Positions 38,754-47,539 of a DNA stretch of 64,000 nt are shown piece by piece. The stretch spans positions 1 through 64,000 of the forward strand of contig NZ_CP077084.1 in the NCBI RefSeq assembly GCF_014268275.3, written 5' to 3'. The notes below the pieces were generated by a model. It had not been told where the DNA came from, made no database searches, and saw only the letters and a program-made list of their open reading frames with translations. The number at the start of each line of letters is the position of its first letter. The stretch's first letter is position 1. The position numbers were made by a program, and so were the translations under genes. The DNA is from Pseudomonas tritici. Its GTDB lineage: Bacteria; Pseudomonadota; Gammaproteobacteria; Pseudomonadales; Pseudomonadaceae.

Positions 38754-40829
38754 ATGACGGAGCTGTCGCAGGTGTCGGTGACGGCACTCAAGGGTGTCGG
38801 CGAGGCCATGGCCGAGAAGCTGGCCAAGGTCGGCCTGGAGAACCTCCAGGACGTGCTGTTTCACCTGCCCCTGCGCTACCAGGATCGCACCCGCGTGGTG
38901 CCCATCGGCCATCTGCGCCCTGGGCAGGATGCGGTGGTCGAAGGCACCGTCAGCGGCGCCGACGTGGTGATGGGCAAGCGCCGCAGCCTGGTCGTGCGCC
39001 TGCAGGACGGCACCGGCGGCCTGAGCCTGCGCTTTTACCATTTCAGCAACGCGCAGAAGGAGGGCCTCAAACGCGGCACCCGCGTGCGTTGCTATGGCGA
39101 AGCGCGGCCCGGCGCGTCGGGCCTGGAGATCTACCACCCGGAATACCGCGCCATCACTGGCGACGAACCGCCGCCGGTCGACACCACACTCACCCCGATC
39201 TACCCCCTCACCGAAGGCTTGACCCAGCAGCGCCTGCGCCAACTGTGCATGCAGACCCTGGCGATGCTTGGCCCGAAGAGCCTGCCCGACTGGCTGCCCC
39301 TGGAACTGGCCCGCGACTATCAACTGGCGCCGCTGGACGATGCGATTCGCTACCTGCATCACCCGCCCGCCGACGCCGATGTCGATGAACTGGCGCTGGG
39401 TCATCACTGGGCCCAGCACCGCTTGGCCTTTGAAGAACTGCTGACCCACCAACTGTCCCAGCAACGCCTGCGCGAGAGCATGCGTTCCCTGCGCGCGCCG
39501 GCGATGCCCAAGGCCACGCGTTTGCCTGCCCAATACCTGGCCAACCTCGGCTTCGCGCCGACCGGTGCCCAGCAGCGCGTCGGCAATGAAATCGCCTACG
39601 ACCTCAGCCAGAAAGAGCCGATGCTGCGGCTGATCCAAGGCGACGTGGGCGCGGGCAAGACCGTGGTCGCCGCCCTCGCTGCCTTGCAAGCACTGGAAGC
39701 CGGTTACCAGGTAGCGCTGATGGCACCCACCGAGATTCTCGCCGAACAGCACTTCATCACTTTCAAGCGCTGGCTCGAACCGCTGGGCCTGGAAGTCGCG
39801 TGGCTGGCCGGCAAGCTCAAGGGCAAGGTGCGTGCGGCCGCGCTGGAGCAAATCGCCGGTGGCGCACCGATGGTGGTGGGCACCCACGCACTGTTCCAGG
39901 ACGAAGTGAAGTTCAAGAACCTCGCCCTGGTGATCATTGACGAACAGCACCGCTTCGGCGTGCAACAGCGCCTGGCCCTACGCCAGAAAGGCGTGGGTGG
40001 CCGGATGAACCCGCACCAGTTGATCATGACCGCGACGCCGATCCCGCGCACCCTGGCCATGAGCGCCTACGCCGACCTCGACACTTCGATCCTAGACGAA
40101 TTGCCGCCCGGCCGTACCCCGGTCAACACTGTGCTGGTCACCGACACCCGTCGTGTCGAAGTGATCGAGCGCGTACGCGGTGCCTGTGCCGAAGGCCGCC
40201 AGGCGTATTGGGTGTGCACCCTGATCGAGGAGTCCGAAGAACTGACCTGCCAGGCGGCCGAAACCACCTTTGAAGACCTCACCAGCGCCCTGGGTGAGCT
40301 CAAGGTCGGGCTGATCCACGGGCGCATGAAACCTGTGGAAAAGGCCGCGGTGATGGCCGAATTCAAGGCCGGCAACCTGCAACTGCTGGTGGCCACTACC
40401 GTGATCGAGGTGGGGGTGGACGTGCCCAACGCCAGCCTGATGATCATCGAAAACCCCGAGCGCCTTGGCCTGGCGCAACTGCACCAGTTACGCGGCCGTG
40501 TTGGCCGGGGCAGCGCCGCCAGCCATTGCGTGCTGCTCTACCACCCGCCACTGTCACAGATCGGCCGTCAGCGCCTGGGCATCATGCGCGAAACCAACGA
40601 CGGTTTTATCATCGCCGAAAAAGACCTCGAACTGCGCGGCCCCGGCGAAATGCTCGGCACTCGCCAGACCGGCCTGCTGCAATTCAAGGTTGCCGACCTG
40701 ATGCGCGACGCCGACTTGCTCCCCGCCGTGCGCGATGCGGCGCAAGCGTTGATGGAACGCTGGCCGGAACACGTCAGCCCGTTGCTGGATCGCTGGCTCA
40801 GGCACGGGCAGCAATACGGTCAAGTGTAA
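38754..40829 (+). CDS. recG: ATP-dependent DNA helicase RecG
   Basis: RecG remodels stalled replication forks and branched DNA. The 691-residue protein has the N-terminal wedge/OB domain (about 1-200) and superfamily 2 motor domains: Walker A in IQGDVGAGKTVVAAL near 296-310, motif II DEQHRFG near 398, motif VI QLRGRVGRG near 580. ATG at 38754 fits the family N-terminus; the frame upstream runs into oxyR. An HDOD gene follows 77 bp later. Confidence 0.96.
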   Translation: MTELSQVSVTALKGVGEAMAEKLAKVGLENLQDVLFHLPLRYQDRTRVVPIGHLRPGQDAVVEGTVSGADVVMGKRRSLVVRLQDGTGGLSLRFYHFSNAQKEGLKRGTRVRCYGEARPGASGLEIYHPEYRAITGDEPPPVDTTLTPIYPLTEGLTQQRLRQLCMQTLAMLGPKSLPDWLPLELARDYQLAPLDDAIRYLHHPPADADVDELALGHHWAQHRLAFEELLTHQLSQQRLRESMRSLRAPAMPKATRLPAQYLANLGFAPTGAQQRVGNEIAYDLSQKEPMLRLIQGDVGAGKTVVAALAALQALEAGYQVALMAPTEILAEQHFITFKRWLEPLGLEVAWLAGKLKGKVRAAALEQIAGGAPMVVGTHALFQDEVKFKNLALVIIDEQHRFGVQQRLALRQKGVGGRMNPHQLIMTATPIPRTLAMSAYADLDTSILDELPPGRTPVNTVLVTDTRRVEVIERVRGACAEGRQAYWVCTLIEESEELTCQAAETTFEDLTSALGELKVGLIHGRMKPVEKAAVMAEFKAGNLQLLVATTVIEVGVDVPNASLMIIENPERLGLAQLHQLRGRVGRGSAASHCVLLYHPPLSQIGRQRLGIMRETNDGFIIAEKDLELRGPGEMLGTRQTGLLQFKVADLMRDADLLPAVRDAAQALMERWPEHVSPLLDRWLRHGQQYGQV

Positions 40830-40906
40830 GGTGCGACGCACTTAACCGACCTACAGGTGTATCAAGCTGGTTATACTTCGATGACTGTACGAAATTGGAT
40901 CAGGCC

Positions 40907-42307
40907 ATGTCAGAAGTCGCCCTCGCCACAGCCCCACTGACCGCCCCGCCGGTCATTCGGGCTCTGCTCGCAAAACTCGCCATCCCCTACACGGAAGTCA
41001 GCGATCTACCGGGCCTGAATCCTGCGCAAAAGGTCCAGGCGGTGCTGCTGGAAGATGCAGTGGGCGCGCTGATGGTGCTGTTCCCGCAGAACCAGCTGCT
41101 CGACCTCAACCGCCTCGCCGAGCTCACTGGCCGCCGCCTTATCGCCGTGTCGCCGGACCGCGTCGCACGCATGCTCGGCAAACATGAGCTGAGCCTGTTG
41201 CCGGGCCTGCCGCCGCTCACCAGCTCGCCGTGCCTGTACGAAGGCAGCCTGCTCAACGAGCCGAGCCTGCTGGTGCATTCGGGTGAAGCAGGCCTGTTGC
41301 TGGAGATCTCCAGCGACGCCTTCAAGACCATGCTCACCAAGGCCAGCGCCGGCCACTTCGGCGAGCCGCTGAGCAACATCCGCCCCAACCTTGACCGCCC
41401 GAATGATGACCGTGAGGAAATCACCCAGGCCATGCAGGCGTTCACCGCGCGCCGCATCCAGCAGCGCCTGGAAGCGACCATCGAGATTCCCCCGCTGGCC
41501 GACACTGCGCAGAAGATTATCAAGCTGCGTGTCGACCCCAACGCCACCATCGATGACATCACCGGCGTAGTGGAGACCGACCCGGCCCTGGCCGCGCAAG
41601 TCGTGAGCTGGGCCGCGTCGCCGTACTACGCGTCGCCGGGCAAGATCCGCTCCGTTGAAGACGCCATCGTGCGCGTGCTCGGCTTTGACCTGGTGATCAA
41701 CCTGGCGCTGGGCCTCGCGCTGGGCAAGACCTTGAGCCTGCCCAAGGACAACCCGCACCAAGCCACGCCGTACTGGCATCAGTCGATCTACACCGCCGCC
41801 GTGATCGAGGGCCTGACCCGCGCCATGCCGCGCGCCCAGCGCCCGGAAGCCGGCCTGACCTACCTCGCCGGCCTGTTGCACAACTTCGGTTATCTGCTGC
41901 TGGCGCACGTGTTCCCGCCGCACTTCTCGCTGATCTGCCGTCACTTGGAAGTCAACCCGCACCTGTGCCACAGCTATGTCGAGCAACACCTGCTGGGCAT
42001 CAGCCGCGAGCAGATCGGTGCCTGGCTGATGCGCTACTGGGACATGCCGGATGAGTTATCCACCGCGCTGCGCTTCCAGCACGACCCGACTTATGACGGG
42101 CAATACGCTGAGTATCCGAACCTGGTGTGTTTGGCCGTGCGCTTGTTGCGCAGCCGGGGGATTGGTTCCGGGCCGGATGAGACGATTCCGGATGCGCTGC
42201 TTGAGCGCCTGGGGCTGACGCGGGACAAGGCTGAAGAGGTAGTCGGCAAAGTGCTGGATGCCGAGGTGTTGCTCCGCGAACTGGCTTCCCAGTTCAGCCA
42301 GGGCTGA
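40907..42307 (+). CDS. HDOD domain protein with YbaK-like N-terminal domain
   Basis: The 466-residue protein combines an N-terminal region resembling aminoacyl-tRNA deacylase/YbaK domains (about residues 15-150) with an HDOD domain (about 190-390; QRLEATIEIPPLADTAQKIIKLRVDP opens it). HDOD domains are HD-like but lack phosphodiesterase residues, and act in signalling and stress responses. The deacylase residues cannot be confirmed. It follows recG on the same strand; the PAO1 counterpart, from memory, is PA5346. A pair of REP elements follows. Confidence 0.82.
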   Translation: MSEVALATAPLTAPPVIRALLAKLAIPYTEVSDLPGLNPAQKVQAVLLEDAVGALMVLFPQNQLLDLNRLAELTGRRLIAVSPDRVARMLGKHELSLLPGLPPLTSSPCLYEGSLLNEPSLLVHSGEAGLLLEISSDAFKTMLTKASAGHFGEPLSNIRPNLDRPNDDREEITQAMQAFTARRIQQRLEATIEIPPLADTAQKIIKLRVDPNATIDDITGVVETDPALAAQVVSWAASPYYASPGKIRSVEDAIVRVLGFDLVINLALGLALGKTLSLPKDNPHQATPYWHQSIYTAAVIEGLTRAMPRAQRPEAGLTYLAGLLHNFGYLLLAHVFPPHFSLICRHLEVNPHLCHSYVEQHLLGISREQIGAWLMRYWDMPDELSTALRFQHDPTYDGQYAEYPNLVCLAVRLLRSRGIGSGPDETIPDALLERLGLTRDKAEEVVGKVLDAEVLLRELASQFSQG

Positions 42308-42324
42308 GTCTATTGCCTGTTACT

Positions 42325-42414
42325 CCGCTATCGCAGGCAAGCCAGCTCCCACATTTTGACCGAGTACATTCTTTGGAATGCGGTCGAATGTGGGAGCTGG
42401 CTTGCCTGCGATGA
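42325..42414. repeat. Inside-out REP pair
   Basis: A minus-oriented REP (TATCGCAGGCAAGCCAGCTCCCACATT) is followed by a plus-oriented REP (AATGTGGGAGCTGGCTTGCC), i.e. tail-to-tail rather than the usual head-to-head REPIN. The inner flanks differ: the left looks like the right half of one REPIN and the right like the left half of another (CACCTCGGT subfamily). It lies between convergent genes. Confidence 0.85.
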
Positions 42415-42438
42415 ATCCACCTCGGTCTACCTGTAAGA

Positions 42439-42813
42439 CTACTTCTTTTTCTTCGGCTTCAAATACTTGGTCAACCCCTGGAACCAGATTACCAGCGCCG
42501 GGTTGCCCTTGATCTGGATCGACTTGTCCTGAATCCCCGTCATGAACGCCAGTTGCTTGTTCTTCGCCTGCATCGTGGCGAAGCCGTAGGCGGCATCTTT
42601 AAAGGCAATGGCAAACGCCGGCGCAGGGTGAACACCTGAGCGGCTGGTGATGCGCTGGTCTTTGACGATGAAGTGACGGGCAACCTTGCCGTCGAGGGTC
42701 TGCAGCTGGAAAGCCAGGTCTTTATCACCCAGTTGCTGCTGGAAGGCAGGATTGGTGCGGCTGGCTTTGCCCATCATCAGGCCCAGCACCCACAGCAGAA
42801 GACGAAATTTCAT
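42439..42813 (-). CDS. SCP2-type sterol-binding fold protein
   Basis: The 124-residue protein resembles the SCP2 fold: DLAFQLQTLDGKVARHFIVKD, then FAIAFKDAAYGFATM, and a lysine-rich tail (KYLKPKKKK). In bacteria such small SCP2-like proteins are of unknown role, perhaps binding lipids. ATG at 42813 is chosen; a longer frame begins at 42879 without clear support. Sequence begins with a hydrophobic segment (LLLWVLGLMMG), possibly membrane-associated. It is the last gene before the T6SS locus and is convergent with the HDOD gene. Confidence 0.75.
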   Translation of the reverse strand: MKFRLLLWVLGLMMGKASRTNPAFQQQLGDKDLAFQLQTLDGKVARHFIVKDQRITSRSGVHPAPAFAIAFKDAAYGFATMQAKNKQLAFMTGIQDKSIQIKGNPALVIWFQGLTKYLKPKKKK

Positions 42814-42937
42814 GCACACGGCCTCGATGTAATTATTGAGTGGCCGCAGCAGTTTAACGATTTGCAAAGAGAACGCCACCGATCTAGCGCATTAGCGGAA
42901 GATCGGCTGGCGTTTGACGCTTATAGCAGCATGTTAC

Positions 42938-43864
42938 TTAAACGTTTGGGCAAGGTACCGGTGCCCAGTCGACCAGGTTTGGATCGCGGCAGGCGCCTTC
43001 CATCTGAGCCTTGCCGGCGCTGGCGACCTGCTTGCTTTCAGCTTGCTTGGCCTGAACGGTCTGGATGCTCTTCTCGGTGGTGACCGCTTCTTTAGGCACG
43101 ACCGGCAAGTCCTTCTTCTTCGCGACTTTTGGCGGGTTCTTGCCTTTCTTGGCCGGTACAACCGGCGGCGCCACGTCGGCCTGGGCCACGGTGACCACGT
43201 CATTACGCTGCACGCCTACTTGCTGCAGGTCTTTCTCGTAGGCCTGGGTGTAGTTGTTCAGGTCTTCGCTGGCTTTGCCGTTGACCGCGACGATCAGGTC
43301 ATTGGATTCCTTCAGGCCTGAAACGATTTCCGCCAGGCGCTTGCGGCCTTCAGTGTCGTTGACGGTCTTGGCCTTGCGGTCGGCCACCAGCTTGGTGAAT
43401 GCGCTCTGGTAGCACTGCTGCGAGGCTTTGGCGTAAGCGGTGCTGCGGTCGATGTCGGACGCGCTTTTGTTAAAGTCGGTGGAGTAGGAAGCAATGCGTT
43501 GGTTGTCATCGCTGATCTGCTTCTGACGCTCGGTGTAGTAACCCGCCGCGCCGCCAGCCAGGGCGCCGCCCGCAGCGCCAATCGCGGCGTTGCGGCCGCG
43601 CTTTTCCTTGTCGCCAGTGAAAGCACCCAGCAGTGCACCGCCGGCCGCGCCGATGGCCGCGCCAGTGACGACCGACTTGGTCATGTCCGAATCAGTCGCG
43701 CGCAGGTGCTGCACCGGCTCGTAGCAGTTCGGGTAGTACTCGACCTTGGTGCTCGACGCGACCTTGGAGGCCGGCGACGTGGCACAACCGGTCAGCACAG
43801 TGCTGAAGCCGGCCGCGATCAGCAGCAAGTGACGCTTGGAAACCGCCTTACGGGAAAAAAGCAT
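42938..43864 (-). CDS. tagQ: T6SS-associated outer-membrane lipoprotein TagQ
   Basis: TagQ anchors TagR to the outer membrane in the TagQRST sensor that activates PpkA in the H1-T6SS. The 308-residue protein has a lipoprotein signal with Cys27 in VLTGCATS. A glycine-zipper segment (AAIGAAGGALLGAF...AAIGAAGGALAGGAAGYY, about residues 60-100) follows, then a coiled-coil region and a Lys/Pro-rich tail with two cysteines near the end (GACRDPNLVDWAPVPCPNV). It is the last gene of the minus-strand operon, 84 bp after tagR. The distinct identification as TagQ rests on gene order and the glycine zipper. Confidence 0.85.
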   Translation of the reverse strand: MLFSRKAVSKRHLLLIAAGFSTVLTGCATSPASKVASSTKVEYYPNCYEPVQHLRATDSDMTKSVVTGAAIGAAGGALLGAFTGDKEKRGRNAAIGAAGGALAGGAAGYYTERQKQISDDNQRIASYSTDFNKSASDIDRSTAYAKASQQCYQSAFTKLVADRKAKTVNDTEGRKRLAEIVSGLKESNDLIVAVNGKASEDLNNYTQAYEKDLQQVGVQRNDVVTVAQADVAPPVVPAKKGKNPPKVAKKKDLPVVPKEAVTTEKSIQTVQAKQAESKQVASAGKAQMEGACRDPNLVDWAPVPCPNV

Positions 43865-43948
43865 AGGTGTGTTCTCTTTTAAGTTTGACTTGCCCAGCAC
43901 GGCCCACCGCCGCCTGAGTCCCTTCCAAGCTCGCCATACAGCCAGCGA

Positions 43949-45658
43949 TCATCGCTGACCGCTCGCTGCGAGCAATTCCTTCAAGATCGTCGCCGGGTCG
44001 GCCCGCTGTTGCTTGCGGTAGTTGCCGACATGACGAACGAACAGTGTTGCGCGCGTCACCAGGCTCTTGCCGAGCACAGGCTTGCGATCCAACTCTTCCT
44101 TGATCCGTTGAAACTGCGCCTGGATCACCGCATCGGTATAGCGCGTGCCGGTGGCCAGGTTGTCGATATAGATCGCCACTGCGCCATCCAGCGCGCTGCG
44201 GCCGTTGGCAATCGCCATGTCAAACAGCTGCGCGCTGGCCTCGTCTTTGTTGTCGATAGCCTGCTGACGACTCTTTTGCAGATTGGCCAAGCGAATGTTG
44301 TAGTTGCTGATGGTTTCGGCCACCAACGCGGCGGACTGAATCAGGTTGCCCGCCGCTTCTTCGCGTTGCTGGGCGATCAGCGAGACGTTGCGCTTAAGTT
44401 CTTCGTTGACCAGCCCAAGCTCGGCTTGCAGCTTGGGGTCGACGCTGGCAGCGATAATACTGTCCAGGCGTTTGGTCGGGTCCTGGGCGTCGTCGATGGC
44501 GTCAGTCAGCGAAGCCAGGCGGCCCTCCTTTTGCCACTGCGCGAACAGTTCCTTGTAGCGCGAACGCGGCGCCGACAATGCGCCAATCGCCACGCGAAAG
44601 CCGGTGGTCTCGTTGCTTTGCTCGGTGCCGTCGGCCGCAAACAGCGGGTACTCGCGGCGCATGCCGGTGAACAGCGTGCCCTCGCCTTCCAAATAGTTGC
44701 CGCCCTTGACCACAAAGCCGCCATAGGTGCCCTGACGGCGCCCGGCATGCACCAGCTGGAAGGATTCCTGGACCATTTCCGCCGCATTGCCGATCACGTC
44801 GAACAGGCCAATCGGGTTAGGCAATTTGGTGCCGATGGGCATCAGGCGTGCGGCCTGGCCAGTGCCGCCGGCGACCTGGTTGAACACGGCGTAATCGCCG
44901 AGCGGGCCGTCGCTTTCGCTGCCCTCAACACGGCGCGGAAACAGGCGCCCTTCAAGGTCCTGACGGCTCACGGCTTGGCCACCGCGCGCGGCGTATTCCC
45001 ATTCCACTTCGGTGGGCAGGCGCACAAAGCCCAGCCCGCCATCCTCCGCTGACGAGCCGCGCCCACTGACCGGCAGCAACTCGCGGTGGTATTTCATCAG
45101 CCAGGCGCTGTACACCGCCGAGAAGCGCTCGGCTTCAAAGCGCGACAGTTTCACCTTGGGCAAGCGCCCGGCCATGCCGGTTGGCGCATCGCACGCCGGC
45201 GCCGGTTCGCCACTGGCCAGTGACTGCGCCTGGGCCATCACTTGGGCGTATTGGCGTGCAGTCACTTCGTACTTGCCGATGAAGTACAGCATGGGCTTGA
45301 GCGGGGTCTTGGCGTCAGTCTTCGGCATCAATGGCGCGATGACTTTGTTCCAGTCTTTGGGCAAGTCCTTGAGGGTGAACTGGCCGTTGATGAAGTCGCG
45401 GCGGTAACCGGAAATAAACGACTGCTGATAGCCCGCTTCGCCTTCGGCAAAGGGGTAGCCGAGGCTGATTTCGCGATCGTCCAGGGTCCCTTGGGCCAGC
45501 ACGTAGGCGTAGCGGAATACCATGTTGCCTTCACACGGCAGCGGCAGGCTCACGTCATCCGGCAACGGCTTGGGGTTGTCGAGTTTGTCACTCGCTTCAT
45601 CAGCCCAGGCCATCGAGGCCAGGCTCAGCGCCACGGCGGCGCCCAGTAACTTATACAT
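43949..45658 (-). CDS. tagR: T6SS-associated TagR, FGE-sulfatase-domain periplasmic protein
   Basis: TagR is a periplasmic protein that binds PpkA and promotes its activation. The 569-residue product has a signal peptide (about 1-19, ending SMAWA) and a formylglycine-generating-enzyme-like (FGE-sulfatase) domain (about 60-370, with RLPTEVEWEYAARGG near 205 and VKGGNYLEGEGTLF near 305). The C-terminal part (about 390-569) is helical and probably coiled-coil. ATG at 45658 has AAGGAA upstream and overlaps the tagS 3' end by 8 bases. Enzymatic FGE activity is not expected for this role. Confidence 0.87.
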   Translation of the reverse strand: MYKLLGAAVALSLASMAWADEASDKLDNPKPLPDDVSLPLPCEGNMVFRYAYVLAQGTLDDREISLGYPFAEGEAGYQQSFISGYRRDFINGQFTLKDLPKDWNKVIAPLMPKTDAKTPLKPMLYFIGKYEVTARQYAQVMAQAQSLASGEPAPACDAPTGMAGRLPKVKLSRFEAERFSAVYSAWLMKYHRELLPVSGRGSSAEDGGLGFVRLPTEVEWEYAARGGQAVSRQDLEGRLFPRRVEGSESDGPLGDYAVFNQVAGGTGQAARLMPIGTKLPNPIGLFDVIGNAAEMVQESFQLVHAGRRQGTYGGFVVKGGNYLEGEGTLFTGMRREYPLFAADGTEQSNETTGFRVAIGALSAPRSRYKELFAQWQKEGRLASLTDAIDDAQDPTKRLDSIIAASVDPKLQAELGLVNEELKRNVSLIAQQREEAAGNLIQSAALVAETISNYNIRLANLQKSRQQAIDNKDEASAQLFDMAIANGRSALDGAVAIYIDNLATGTRYTDAVIQAQFQRIKEELDRKPVLGKSLVTRATLFVRHVGNYRKQQRADPATILKELLAASGQR

Positions 45659-46835
45659 CTCTGATTCCTTCAGAAGCCTGGATACGCGCCACTCGCCAAC
45701 CGCCACACACCGCCGCCACGGCGCTTACGCCGAGCACAGCAGCCAGGGCCAGGCCGTAATGACGCGCCAGCAGATGGCTGGCGTATTCGCCCGGCACCTG
45801 CACAAATAGTTGATTCAAAGCGGCCTCGGCCAGGCCATACAACCCGGCACTGAGCGCAGCAGCAAAACCTGCGCTGTACAGCGCCTGCACCACCACAAAC
45901 ACCAACAGCCCGCCTGTGGAAAACCCCAACAGGCGCAACACGGATAACTCTCGACGCTTGCGCGCCACGGCGGCCAACGCTCCGGCAAAGATCGCCGCAA
46001 ACGCGCCCGCCAATGCCAGCCCGCAGATCACCCAGAATACGATCGACAGGTTGCGGCTTAACGACTGCACTTGCGCAATGGTCTGCGCCTGGGTCGACAC
46101 CAACACATTCTGTCCCGCGAAATACACCCGCAGCGGCTCCACATCGGTGAGATTGCGGGCATACAGGCGAAACGCGGGATACACGCGCTGTTCGCTCACT
46201 CCCGCCTCATCACCGGCCCAACCCAACGTCGGCACTGCACGGCCATCGCGATAATCTTCAACCGCTTCCAGCAAACTCAATTCAGCAAACAAACCGTCAC
46301 GGGCAAAGGCTTCCAGCGGCAATACCGCCAACACCTGCACGCGCATGCGCTGGGCTTCTACGCGCCCTGCCACTTGCCGAGCAAAGCTGGTCTCCAGCCA
46401 ATCGCCGGGCCGCGCCGCGAGCTTCTCAGCAGCGGTGTGGCTCAGCACGATCTGCTCCAGGCCCTTTGGCACCGGCAGACCGCCCAACAACGGATCACCC
46501 GCCGCGGTCGGCAGCATTTCCAGGCTCAGCGTACCCACTTGCGCCGTCGCTGCAATCTGCCGCGTACGGGGCACGGCAAACGCCACGTCACTGCGCTGAC
46601 TGAGCTGCTCGATAAATGCACTGCTGAATCGACCACCGCCCAACGGAATAATTTCACGGGTGGCGGGGTCGGTCTGCAAACGTTCGGTCAAACTGCTAAC
46701 CAGTCCAAATTTCAGGCCGAATAACACCAGCAACGGCGCGATCACCGCCACCAGCGCCAGCACCGAACAGGCCGACAGCCACGCATCGTTGCGGTAATCC
46801 TGCCAGGCCAGCGACGCCACCAGGCCGATGCGCAT
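45651..46835 (-). CDS. tagS: T6SS-associated ABC permease TagS
   Basis: The 394-residue membrane protein is of the FtsX/MacB type: one N-terminal transmembrane helix (about 22-45), a large periplasmic loop, and three C-terminal helices (about 265-290, 315-340, 360-385). With TagT it forms the LolCDE-like ABC unit upstream of TagR/PpkA in the H1-T6SS trigger. The start codon overlaps the tagT stop (TGATG). ATG at 46835 is used; the open frame beyond is tagT in another frame. Confidence 0.87.
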   Translation of the reverse strand: MRIGLVASLAWQDYRNDAWLSACSVLALVAVIAPLLVLFGLKFGLVSSLTERLQTDPATREIIPLGGGRFSSAFIEQLSQRSDVAFAVPRTRQIAATAQVGTLSLEMLPTAAGDPLLGGLPVPKGLEQIVLSHTAAEKLAARPGDWLETSFARQVAGRVEAQRMRVQVLAVLPLEAFARDGLFAELSLLEAVEDYRDGRAVPTLGWAGDEAGVSEQRVYPAFRLYARNLTDVEPLRVYFAGQNVLVSTQAQTIAQVQSLSRNLSIVFWVICGLALAGAFAAIFAGALAAVARKRRELSVLRLLGFSTGGLLVFVVVQALYSAGFAAALSAGLYGLAEAALNQLFVQVPGEYASHLLARHYGLALAAVLGVSAVAAVCGGWRVARIQASEGIRDV

Positions 46836-47539
46836 CAGCACGCCTCCCCAAGGGTGGCGGTGACGCCGCCGTCGGTGTCGCGACGGCAACTGATACGTCG
46901 CACCTGCAAGCCACTGGCGCGCGCCAGGGGCTCGTCATGGGTGGCGATCACACACGCCGCGCGGTGTTCGCGAGCCTGGGCCAGCAACGCCTGCATCACG
47001 CGCTCGGCATTCAAGGGGTCCAGCGACGCCGTCGGTTCGTCTGCCAACACCAGTTGCGGTGCATGCGCCAGCGCACGGGCGCAGCTGACGCGCTGGCGTT
47101 GGCCCACGGAGAGCGCCGCCGGTTTCTTGGCCAACTGGTCGCTGATTTCCAGCTGCTCGGCCAGGCGTGCCACGCTGCCGTCATCCTTCAAACCCAGCAG
47201 TTGCCGCGACAGGGCGATATTGCCACGCACATCGAGAAAGCCCAGCAAGCCACCGGTTTGCAGCACATAGCCCAAATGCTGGCTGCGCAATGCGGCCAGC
47301 GTGGATTGCTGATCGCTGCGCCACAGCCCACGGATATCGTGCTGATTGAATTCAAACTGCCCGACCTGATCCGGCGCCAGGACCAGCGCCAACAGGTCCA
47401 GCAACGTGCTTTTGCCACACCCGCTGGGCCCGACGATCGCCAATTGCTCACCCGCGCGCAGCGCCAGCGCCGGAATCACCAGGCTATAGCGCTGGCTGCC
47501 GACGCCCCGGCTCTTGTGCACCGCGTTCAGGTTCAGCAT
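46835..47539 (-). CDS. tagT: T6SS-associated ABC ATPase TagT
   Basis: The 234-residue ATPase has Walker A GPSGCGKST near residues 37-45, signature LSVGQRQRVSCARAL near 140 and Walker B VLADEPTASLDP near 160. It powers or gates TagS and transmits an envelope signal to PpkA. It starts within the ppkA stop (TGATG overlap). The family is LolD-like, but the context assigns it to the T6SS. Confidence 0.9.
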   Translation of the reverse strand: MLNLNAVHKSRGVGSQRYSLVIPALALRAGEQLAIVGPSGCGKSTLLDLLALVLAPDQVGQFEFNQHDIRGLWRSDQQSTLAALRSQHLGYVLQTGGLLGFLDVRGNIALSRQLLGLKDDGSVARLAEQLEISDQLAKKPAALSVGQRQRVSCARALAHAPQLVLADEPTASLDPLNAERVMQALLAQAREHRAACVIATHDEPLARASGLQVRRISCRRDTDGGVTATLGEAC

